Positions 16,340-23,104 of a DNA stretch of 64,000 nucleotides are shown here, in pieces. Under the pieces are notes generated by a model. It had not been told where the DNA came from. It made no database searches and was given only the letters and a program-made list of their open reading frames with translations. How positions within the stretch are numbered: the first letter of the stretch is position 1; each line of letters opens with the position of its first letter. The translations under genes were made by a program, and so were the position numbers. Origin of the DNA: JAGWNR01 sp964565685 (lineage in GTDB: Bacteria; Patescibacteriota; Minisyncoccia; Phycocordibacterales; PALSA-1337); contig CAZMFR010000004.1 of the NCBI GenBank assembly GCA_964565685.1, positions 8,769 to 72,768 of the forward strand, given 5' to 3'.

Positions 16340-16480
16340 TTAATGCTCGAAAGCAATCAGTGCTTCAAGCGGTGCCAGTTTGTTCTCGAAAGCACAGTAT
16401 GCTCTTTTGGTGTTGTAGAAGGTCAAATATTCCTTCAGCTTTCATTGAACTTGGTCGTCTATTGGATCAATCCGGTTAAC
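16340..16480 (-). pseudogene. Transposase/integrase C-terminal remnant
   Basis: On the minus strand a short frame reads KLKEYLTFYNTKRAYCAFEN followed by KLAPLEALIAFEH and a stop. The YLxFYNxKR pattern is that of the C-terminus of DDE integrase-type transposases (IS3/IS481 group). An in-frame TGA precedes it and the catalytic DDE region is absent, so only a fragment remains, between rpsT and ruvA. Confidence 0.72.
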
Positions 16481-16517
16481 TATAAATTAGGTCAATTTTA
16501 ATGTTATAATCGCTACT

Positions 16518-17093
16518 ATGATCGCCAAAATAACAGGAGTCGTCTATGAAATAGCAGGTCGATACGTCATAATCGATGTCAACGGCGTCGGCTACAAGAT
16601 ATTCGCTACTGACGACACTCTGCGCCGTCTGAAAAAAGGAGGCACAACTTCTCTCTTGACATATCTCGTCGTGCGCGAAGACGCTCTGGATCTATACGGC
16701 TTTCTTGAAAAAAAAGACAAAGAATTTTTTGAGCTGTTGATCGGTGTGTCCGGCATCGGCCCAAAAAGCGCCATCAATATCCTGACTTTGGTTTCGGCAG
16801 ACACGCTTGTCTCTTCGATAAGGACCGGCTCGGTTGCGCATCTGGTCAAAATTTCCGGTATAGGCAAGAAAACCGCCGAAAAAATAGTCCTGGAACTAAA
16901 AGACAAGCTCGGTGGAATGGAAAACAACAAAGATTTTGCCGCCGGCGTATCTAACGATGTCGACGCTATCATGGCCCTGCAAGTCCTCGGCTATGACGCT
17001 GACGAAGCGCGTGAAGCGCTGAAAAAGGTGAGCAAAGATGTTCTAGACATCGGTGATAAAGTAAAAGCGGCCTTGAAGGAGCTTGGCAAATAA
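16518..17093 (+). CDS. ruvA: Holliday junction branch-migration protein RuvA
   Basis: DNA-binding tetramer that loads RuvB on Holliday junctions. The 191-residue protein starts MIAKITGVVYEIAGRYVIID (OB fold), has two helix-hairpin-helix motifs (LLIGVSGIGPKSAINIL, LVKISGIGKKTAEKIVLEL) and a C-terminal domain III (DVDAIMALQVLGYDADEAREAL) that touches RuvB. TATAAT at 16505-16510 ends 7 nt before the ATG. mutM follows after 1 nt; ruvB and ruvC are elsewhere in the window. Confidence 0.97.
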   Translation: MIAKITGVVYEIAGRYVIIDVNGVGYKIFATDDTLRRLKKGGTTSLLTYLVVREDALDLYGFLEKKDKEFFELLIGVSGIGPKSAINILTLVSADTLVSSIRTGSVAHLVKISGIGKKTAEKIVLELKDKLGGMENNKDFAAGVSNDVDAIMALQVLGYDADEAREALKKVSKDVLDIGDKVKAALKELGK

Positions 17094-17094
17094 A

Positions 17095-17985
17095 ATGCCC
17101 GAACTTCCAGAAGTACAAACAACAGTGAACGGCTTGAACGAGCACATACTCGGCCTGAAGATCACAGATGTCTGGACGGATTACAACAGCAAATTCCAGA
17201 AAGGAAAAGATTCAGTGAAAGATCCGGTCTACTTTAAAATTTTTAAGAAGAAGATCGTCGGCAAGAAGATCATATCGGCTGGTCGACTTGCAAAAAATAT
17301 TCTCATGAACTTGGATAGCGGAGACGTCATTCTGATCCATATGAAGATGACCGGTCATCTTATGTATGGCGATTACGACCGTGCCGATCCCTTTAACCGC
17401 TTCATCCACCTTGTTTTCACTTTCAACAACGGCAAGACCCTAGAGCTGTCCGATATGCGCAAATTCGCAAAGATCACGCTCATTCCAAGACTAGATCTTG
17501 AAAAAAGCATCGGGGAGTCCTTGCATCTGGCTAATATAGGCCCAGACCCACTGGCCAAAAGTTTTACTTTTGCCCTGTTCAAAGAAATGCTCGGTCACAA
17601 ACCGAATGGACGGGTCAAAAATACTTTGATGGATCAAAGCGTCATCGCCGGCGTTGGAAATATATATAGCGACGAGGCATTGTGGCTAGCTGGGTTGAAT
17701 CCGGAAGAAAGAATAAAAGATATCCCTGATTCCTGCTTGAAAAGATTATATGTTGATTTGAAAAGCGTCCTTGAAAAAGGAATAGATTTCGGCGGCGATT
17801 CGATGTCTGATTACAGGAATATAGATGGCAAAAGAGGAAAATTCCAAGGCGAACATCGCGCGTATCGAAAAACCGGCGAGCATTGCTCGAAGCGCGGTTG
17901 CAAGGGGATCATTTTGAGAAAAGTGGTCGGCGGCAGGAGCGCGCATTTTTGCAGTGTGCACCAGAAAATCCTTAAAAAACAGTAG
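17095..17985 (+). CDS. mutM: Formamidopyrimidine-DNA glycosylase
   Basis: Removes oxidised purines such as 8-oxoguanine and nicks the strand. Starts MPELPEVQTTVNGL, with the N-terminal Pro nucleophile and following Glu; the catalytic Lys is in IHMKMTGHLMYG, and VIAGVGNIYSDEALW is the H2TH motif. The C-terminal zinc finger is unusual: C-x4-C followed by C-x2-H (HCSKRGC, HFCSVHQ) instead of the standard four cysteines with C-x2-C pairs. Its start is 1 nt after the ruvA stop, so the two are translationally linked. Confidence 0.94.
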   Translation: MPELPEVQTTVNGLNEHILGLKITDVWTDYNSKFQKGKDSVKDPVYFKIFKKKIVGKKIISAGRLAKNILMNLDSGDVILIHMKMTGHLMYGDYDRADPFNRFIHLVFTFNNGKTLELSDMRKFAKITLIPRLDLEKSIGESLHLANIGPDPLAKSFTFALFKEMLGHKPNGRVKNTLMDQSVIAGVGNIYSDEALWLAGLNPEERIKDIPDSCLKRLYVDLKSVLEKGIDFGGDSMSDYRNIDGKRGKFQGEHRAYRKTGEHCSKRGCKGIILRKVVGGRSAHFCSVHQKILKKQ

Positions 17986-18075
17986 CTTGGGTTTCGTAAT
18001 GGAGTCGACTGCCACCGAGACCGAGCGAGAGGGTTGGATGTCTGTTTTTGGCTATGCTGACAGCATGCATAAATT

Positions 18076-18567
18076 TCAATCGAACAATCTAAAGAGAAAT
18101 ACCCCAGCCGCCACCCCGACATTCAGCGATTCTTTCTTGCCCCTCATTGGAATTTCCGCAACGACATCTGCCAGATCGAGCAAGTCTTTTGAAACGCCAT
18201 TGACTTCATTACCGAGAATGACGAGGGTTTCCCCTTTGACTTTGATTTTTTTATAATCGACGGAATTCTTTGCCTGCTCGAGAGCGATAATTTTGGATCG
18301 TTCGCCTGTCGGCTGATTTTTTAATTTTTTTACCAGCTCCACAGCTCTCTCATCTCCTATATATTCCCAGACAACCAAATCTTCTGCACCGAGAGAGACT
18401 TTTGCGAAATCCCGGCGCTTGCGACCGAAACGATCTATCGGCACAGGCGTCGTTCCTGCGCAATATATCTTTGAAATGCCAAGCGTTTCGGCTGTACGAA
18501 AAATAGAGCCGACATTATGGACGCTTCGGATATTGTCGAGGAGTAAAGAGATATTGCTGTTGCTCAT
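18076..18567 (-). CDS. TrmH/SpoU-family RNA 2'-O-methyltransferase
   Basis: The 163-residue knotted methyltransferase without extra RNA-binding domain. Motifs are LLDNIRSVHNVGSIFRTAET (motif 1), ALVILGNEVNGVS-type (TLVILGNEVNGVSKDLLDLA, motif 2) and IPMRGKKESLNVGVAAGVFL (motif 3). It uses S-adenosylmethionine to methylate a ribose 2'-OH; TrmH- and TrmL-like targets cannot be separated by sequence alone. Confidence 0.93.
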   Translation of the reverse strand: MSNSNISLLLDNIRSVHNVGSIFRTAETLGISKIYCAGTTPVPIDRFGRKRRDFAKVSLGAEDLVVWEYIGDERAVELVKKLKNQPTGERSKIIALEQAKNSVDYKKIKVKGETLVILGNEVNGVSKDLLDLADVVAEIPMRGKKESLNVGVAAGVFLFRLFD

Positions 18568-18728
18568 AGATGTTTGATTGATTTACAAGATTTGTAGTCA
18601 AAAGCCGAGAACAGCGCGACTCGTCATTAGGGGCTCAGTGCTTTCGACTAATATTCTTTTAACGTTCAATCTTTCAATTTGTCATTGAGTACTATATAAT
18701 GACTTTGTACTAATAACCACACATTTCC

Positions 18729-19103
18729 ATGCATACCCTTTCGCTTTTTCCATATCTTCTGTCGTATCAACAGCTGTCGCCGTTCATAATACGCATCGTT
18801 CTCGGCGTGACTCTGGCCTATTTCGGCTATGACAAGATCCGCGATGGCGCCAAGAGTTCCGGCTCGAACAGCAAAATCTACGGTTGGGTCGAGATCATAG
18901 TCGCTATTTTTCTCATTATCGGTCTCTGGACACAGTTAGCCGCCATTCTAAACGCTGTCATACTTGTCATCAAAATCGGTTGGAAGATAAAAGAAAAGAA
19001 GTTCCTGACTGACGGGGTCAATTACTATATCCTGCTTTTGGCCATGGCTATTTCGCTCGTTTTCACCGGTGCAGGATTCCTCGCAATTGACTATCCGCTA
19101 TAA
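18729..19103 (+). CDS. DoxX-family membrane protein
   Basis: The 124-residue protein has four predicted membrane helices and the DoxX-like features RIVLGVTLAYFGYDKI near the first helix and IVAIFLIIGLWTQLAAILNA in the second and third. The cellular role of most DoxX proteins is unsettled. A TATAAT box near 18694 would give a leader of about 27 nt. Confidence 0.8.
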   Translation: MHTLSLFPYLLSYQQLSPFIIRIVLGVTLAYFGYDKIRDGAKSSGSNSKIYGWVEIIVAIFLIIGLWTQLAAILNAVILVIKIGWKIKEKKFLTDGVNYYILLLAMAISLVFTGAGFLAIDYPL

Positions 19104-19196
19104 AATGTTATGTTTAAAACGCAGCCGGCTATAAAATGACCCCTGGTTTGCTTGAAGTATTTTTGCATTTTGATTTTTAAATTTTTTACTTATATC

Positions 19197-19269
19197 GCGC
19201 CCATAGCTCAGCTGGTAGAGCAACTCCCTTTTAAGGAGTGGGTCGTTGGTTCGACTCCAACTGGGCGCA
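19197..19269 (+). tRNA. tRNA-Lys (TTT)
   Basis: Acceptor GCGCCCA pairs with TGGGCGC, the anticodon loop is CTTTTAA (anticodon TTT) and the T-loop TTCGACT. No CCA is encoded. The next gene's ATG is at 19271, one base past the discriminator A. Confidence 0.96.
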
Positions 19270-19270
19270 C

Positions 19271-20293
19271 ATGGAAAACAAAAGACTTGAATTGGTCATA
19301 TTTTCAACGCTCTTCATCGTTCTGTCGATTTTGGTCTTTTTTGTGTTTCGACCGTTCCTCAGCATCATAGTTCTAGCTGCGGTTTTGTCTATCCTATTGC
19401 ATCCGTTGAATGAAAAGCTTGTAGGGTTTTTCCATGGAGAAAAAAGCGTTGTTGCTTGCCTTTTGGTCATAGTCGCGTTTTTCTTCTTGATAGTGCCGGT
19501 GATGTTCTTTGGATTTCAGCTGTTCGCCCAAGCGCAGAGCTTTTTCTCCTTGACCCAAGCAGACCAAGGTCAATATATGCAAGGTATACAACAGGGTGTG
19601 AACACATTGGTCCAGCATTTCATCCCCAGCTTCTCTTTCAATATCTCTGATTCTATAAATAGCGCCGTGGACTTTGTCTCCGGCAATTTGGGCAGTCTTC
19701 TTTCCCAGACAGCATACATATTTTTTCAGGTATTTTTTCTGTTGATGGCTTTGTTCTTCTTCTTGCGAGACGGAAAGAAGATGCTGGACTCGATCTCCTC
19801 CCTGAGTCCATTCGAAAAAGAGCAAAATAGAGAAGTCATCGACTCGACTTCTCGAATGATCACCTCTGTCATACGAGGAACGCTGTTTGTCGGATTGATA
19901 CGTTTGGTTTTGATAACGATAGCGTTCTATCTATTCGGCGTTCCGAACTCTCTATTGTGGGGCAGTATCGGTGGAGTGATCGCCATGGTTCCCGGCCTAG
20001 GCACGTTTTTTGTCATTGTCCCTGCCTGCTTATATCTATTGTTCTATGGCAATATACTTTCGGTCATCGGCATGGTTTTGTTCGGCATTCTGCTCTTCTT
20101 TTTCATCGACAACCTGCTCTCCACGCATTTCTTCGGCAAGGGATTGCATGTTCAATCGCCGTTCATTCTCTTCTCTATCATCGGCGGCGTTATATTTTTC
20201 GGCCCTCTGGGGTTCATATTTGGGCCGATCATACTGTCGCTTTTTATATCGATGGTGAATATGTACAAGATCCTCGTGCTCAACAAGAAATAG
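19271..20293 (+). CDS. AI-2E/PerM-family transporter
   Basis: The 340-residue membrane protein has about eight helices. PerM/TqsA-family features include FRPFLSIIVLAAVLSILLHP near the N-terminus, LLMALFFFLRDGKKM in the centre, and GVPNSLLWGSIGGVIAMVPG with GPLGFIFGPIILSLF at the end. Family members export small molecules; the substrate is unknown. Translation starts at 19271, because upstream in-frame codons are tRNA-Lys. Cleavage of the tRNA would leave CAUG at the mRNA 5' end. Confidence 0.92.
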   Translation: MENKRLELVIFSTLFIVLSILVFFVFRPFLSIIVLAAVLSILLHPLNEKLVGFFHGEKSVVACLLVIVAFFFLIVPVMFFGFQLFAQAQSFFSLTQADQGQYMQGIQQGVNTLVQHFIPSFSFNISDSINSAVDFVSGNLGSLLSQTAYIFFQVFFLLMALFFFLRDGKKMLDSISSLSPFEKEQNREVIDSTSRMITSVIRGTLFVGLIRLVLITIAFYLFGVPNSLLWGSIGGVIAMVPGLGTFFVIVPACLYLLFYGNILSVIGMVLFGILLFFFIDNLLSTHFFGKGLHVQSPFILFSIIGGVIFFGPLGFIFGPIILSLFISMVNMYKILVLNKK

Positions 20294-20373
20294 CGCAACA
20301 TTTATGGCTTTCCTCTCCATGTGCTAGACAAAATACTGACTACTAAGGAGATGCTCGTACAAAGAATGTGTGG

Positions 20374-20389
20374 CAATGTATATACATTT
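20374..20389. repeat. Degenerate ACAATGTA-family palindrome
   Basis: CAATGTA-TA-TACATTTT; the left half matches the other three copies and the right half is degraded. Lies between the convergent PerM and holA genes. Confidence 0.5.
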
Positions 20390-20418
20390 TAGACGTAGCT
20401 GTCTAATTTCTTGTGATT

Positions 20419-21153
20419 TCAAACGGTCAGAGTCAATTCTTCAAGGGAAAGAGAGATGTCAGACAACCCGCGCCGAGAATCGTGCGAAATATGTATGAGC
20501 TTGTTTAAAAGATCGTTCGATTCTTTCTCGGAAAAGTTATTCGCATAAGATCTTGCTTTATTAAAGCTAAAGTCCTTCATACCGGCTTCCTTTGCTGATT
20601 TTGTCGCACGAGCCAAAGCGATCGATTTTGCTTGCCAAAAAAGCGTTCCTTGAATCTCTTCTGGCGATATCCCTTCGAGCAGGGCGCGACGATAGAGAAC
20701 CCACAGGTTCTTGCGATCGCGCTTGCCCATTGCTTCAGCCAAAGAAAACACATTGAAACGCTCTTTTGATTTTGCGGCTGTCGTTTTTTGTGCGGCCGTT
20801 TCCACGAATTCCTGCACTTTTTCCGCATGCTTTTCAAGCTTTTCCAAAGAATCCTTGTCCAGCTTGCCTTCTAGAATTATAAATATGTTCGGTGATGCCG
20901 CTATTACTTCTATTTGTTCAAGTAGAACTGGGACAATCTCTTCGTCATCCAGCAGATGATCTAGTACTATGATGAATTTATTCTCAAAGAGCCCTTGACC
21001 GCCACAGTATTCTTGCAATTCTGCCTGGTTCCAATGCTCCGCATCCATTTTGAAATACGCCGCATCCGGCTTTTTTTTCTTCAGCGAATCCGCCAGCTCA
21101 TGCATTTTAATCCTCGACTTGTCCGTGTCAGCGCCGTGGAGAAGGTAGATCAT
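20419..21153 (-). CDS. holA: DNA polymerase III delta subunit
   Basis: Clamp-loader subunit that opens the DnaN ring. The 244-residue protein, shorter than the usual 330-340, starts MIYLLHGADTDKSRIKMHEL and follows the HolA plan: degenerate AAA+ domain without a P-loop, then the helical lid and collar domain (NVFSLAEAMGKRDRKNLWVL; EEIQGTLFWQAKSI). The ATG at 21153 gives the conserved beginning; an upstream in-frame extension overlaps the previous gene. It lies 5 nt after the small transporter gene. Confidence 0.85.
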   Translation of the reverse strand: MIYLLHGADTDKSRIKMHELADSLKKKKPDAAYFKMDAEHWNQAELQEYCGGQGLFENKFIIVLDHLLDDEEIVPVLLEQIEVIAASPNIFIILEGKLDKDSLEKLEKHAEKVQEFVETAAQKTTAAKSKERFNVFSLAEAMGKRDRKNLWVLYRRALLEGISPEEIQGTLFWQAKSIALARATKSAKEAGMKDFSFNKARSYANNFSEKESNDLLNKLIHISHDSRRGLSDISLSLEELTLTV

Positions 21154-21158
21154 ATATG

Positions 21159-21491
21159 TTAAATGCTCAATAAAACAACTGAAACAAAACCAAAAGCAAG
21201 ACCGATACACTGAACCAATGTTAGCTTTTCGCTAAAAGCCAGCACGCCAATGAGCACTGTCGCAGCCACGGAAACAATAGACCAAATAACACCCGTTGTT
21301 GAAAGTTGACTTCTCTCAAAAATCGCCGGTAACCATGCAGTGGCACTTATCAAGTCGACAATTATAAACAAAACGAACAGAGTCCATCCTGGATTTAAAG
21401 CAAACTTTTTAGAAAGAAATTCGCCAAGTGCAAAAAAAATGGCCGATAAAGCTATCCATATCCAGAAAGTTATTGCTGTGAATATCTGCAT
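21159..21491 (-). CDS. Small multidrug-resistance/EamA-like transporter
   Basis: The 110-residue protein has four helices, the size of EmrE-type transporters. WIWIALSAIFFALGEFLSKK begins it and the last helix reads LTLVQCIGLAFGFVSVVLL, a GxxxG-like end typical of SMR/EamA halves. The conserved EmrE Glu14 may correspond to the Glu in ALGEFLSKK. TATAAT (complement of 21498-21503) ends 6 nt before the ATG, indicating a leaderless mRNA probably shared with holA. Confidence 0.8.
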   Translation of the reverse strand: MQIFTAITFWIWIALSAIFFALGEFLSKKFALNPGWTLFVLFIIVDLISATAWLPAIFERSQLSTTGVIWSIVSVAATVLIGVLAFSEKLTLVQCIGLAFGFVSVVLLSI

Positions 21492-21652
21492 GAATGAATT
21501 ATATCAACATATTACCATTAAATTCGAGATCAATTTTCACCTTCGAATATAAAAACGTTCATAAAATGTTGATAAATCGCTTTTTACGGCTCGTATAAAG
21601 TATTTTGTAAAGTTACGCGGCTCACATTGAATTGATAAAATTATATGATTAT

Positions 21653-22183
21653 ATGAATACATTACCTGTAACGATTCCACAAGAAACCCTCATTAATCGG
21701 ATATTTCTTATCCGTGGCAAGAAAGTCATGTTCGATCGGGATCTTGCTGAATTATATGGCGTTGAAACAAAAGTTCTCAATCAGGCGGTCAAGCGCAACA
21801 TCGAGCGCTTCCCTGCAGACTTTATGTTTCAACTGAATTACCAAGAAACCAAAGTGTGGCAAGGATATCTTTCAAGGTCACAGTTTGTGACCTTGAAGAA
21901 AGGCAAAAATATCAAGTATTCTCCAACAGTTTTCACCGAACAAGGCGTTGCTATGCTTTCAAGCGTTCTAAAGAGCGAGCGCGCTGTCCAAGTAAACATC
22001 CAGATCATTCGCACATTCACCAAATTGCGCGAGATATTATCCGACAATAAAAAGCTTGCTGAGAAGCTAGAAGGACTCGAACAAAAATATGACAAGAAAA
22101 TTGCCGATATTTTTACGGTCATAAAACATCTTGTCGTGGAAGAGATGAAGCCGAAAGAAAAGATGGGGTTTAATGTAAAGTAA
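21653..22183 (+). CDS. ORF6N-domain DNA-binding protein
   Basis: The 176-residue protein has the ORF6N domain at residues about 13-100: IFLIRGKKVMFDRDLAELYG, VLNQAVKRNIERFP and MFQLNYQE, ending with VFTEQGVAMLSSVLKS. A coiled coil (about 120-150) follows. This phage-type domain is widespread in bacteria and viruses and thought to bind DNA. The ATG at 21653 gives the conserved start. It may be an accessory gene. Confidence 0.88.
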   Translation: MNTLPVTIPQETLINRIFLIRGKKVMFDRDLAELYGVETKVLNQAVKRNIERFPADFMFQLNYQETKVWQGYLSRSQFVTLKKGKNIKYSPTVFTEQGVAMLSSVLKSERAVQVNIQIIRTFTKLREILSDNKKLAEKLEGLEQKYDKKIADIFTVIKHLVVEEMKPKEKMGFNVK

Positions 22184-22229
22184 AAAAGAAAACCCCCACA
22201 AGAAAGCTCGTGATGAGTTCTCTTGTGGG
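22182..22229 (-). terminator. Intrinsic terminator of the 22247-22918 gene
   Basis: Arms CCCACAAGA and TCTTGTGGG (22195-22203 / 22221-22229), followed on the minus strand by GGTTTTCTTTTTT. Confidence 0.88.
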
Positions 22230-22246
22230 TGGTCGATTAAGACCAC

Positions 22247-22918
22247 TTAACTTGTGGCCGGAGCCTCAGTTGTGTCTGTCGCCTTATTTCCGTAATAGAT
22301 CCCTTTATCTTTCGGCAAAGGAAGCAGCTTTGTTAGAAGACCGAAACTAGACTCAAAAGCATGCCGATGAGGCCAAGAGGTTTTTTGGGGGTCAACGTTT
22401 GCCCACGGCTTACGCTCTGCCTCTGCTCTTTCGATTTCTTCTGCGGTCTTTACAGCCGCTGCCTTTTTCTTGAGACAAGCAGAAGCTTTTTCTTCGATAT
22501 TATCTGCATCTGTCCACTGTTCGATTGGTTTGCCGAGCACCTCTTCAAGCGCTGAAATAGCCGTAATAAAATGTTCTGCGTCTCCGAACATTGCGTTCCA
22601 GCTGGTGCCATCTTCGCTATCCCAGCAGGATATGACGTGAATAAACCATACGCCCACGAGAACGATCCAAATCCGCAGCCAAACACTGGGGTTGTCGCTG
22701 ACGGTAAACATGTGTGGTCTCCATATGGCCGTCATCGCGGCATAGAGCAGTATCGCAGCCATGTTTACTATTTTGAACCGACGATGGGACAGAAGATGTA
22801 TCGCGCTTTCTACAGGATTGCCTTTGTTGTTTTGCTTTGCCCAGTAAATGGACAGTTTTGCAAGAAAATGGTTCGGATCCTTATCGTGAGCCATCTGTAC
22901 TAACTTTTTAATGTTCAT
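22247..22918 (-). CDS. Hypothetical membrane protein, 223 aa
   Basis: Not recognised. MNIKKLVQMAHDKDPNHFLA is a charged N-terminus, two membrane helices follow (about residues 50-70 and 82-99), then a long cytoplasmic tail with a charged coiled coil (EEKASACLKKKAAAVKTAEE). It is expressed from a strong promoter through a long structured leader (22919-23036) and has its own terminator, so it is likely a regulated single gene. A weak AAGGT precedes the ATG. Confidence 0.7.
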   Translation of the reverse strand: MNIKKLVQMAHDKDPNHFLAKLSIYWAKQNNKGNPVESAIHLLSHRRFKIVNMAAILLYAAMTAIWRPHMFTVSDNPSVWLRIWIVLVGVWFIHVISCWDSEDGTSWNAMFGDAEHFITAISALEEVLGKPIEQWTDADNIEEKASACLKKKAAAVKTAEEIERAEAERKPWANVDPQKTSWPHRHAFESSFGLLTKLLPLPKDKGIYYGNKATDTTEAPATS

Positions 22919-22939
22919 TTTTCTACCTTATCTTTCTTT

Positions 22940-23036
22940 CCCCATTCATAACCAACGGCGTCTGTGCATTCGCAGAGGTTTCAGCCCCTTTGAACTTTCG
23001 TCAATTCAGATAGGTTAAGGGGAATCTCACTATCTG
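22940..23036 (-). ncRNA. Structured 5' leader, candidate cis-regulatory RNA
   Basis: The transcript predicted from the promoter at 23043-23072 carries about 118 nt before the ATG. It has two domains: CCCCTT/AAGGGG (23017-23022 with 22985-22990) enclosing a smaller GAATT/AGTTC stem, and AACC/GGTT (22977-22980 with 22950-22953) enclosing TCTG/CAGA. Pairing in both supports a regulatory RNA such as a riboswitch. I could not match it to a known family by eye. Confidence 0.5.
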
Positions 23037-23042
23037 CCGAGA

Positions 23043-23072
23043 ATTATATACCACAAGATTGCATATTGTCAA
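23043..23072 (-). promoter_or_regulatory. Strong promoter of the 22247-22918 gene
   Basis: Consensus TTGACA (complement of 23067-23072) and TATAAT (complement of 23043-23048) are 18 nt apart; start of transcription is expected near 23036. Confidence 0.8.
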
Positions 23073-23104
23073 ACAAAACTCAAAAACTTTATTTTAAGCC
23101 ATTT

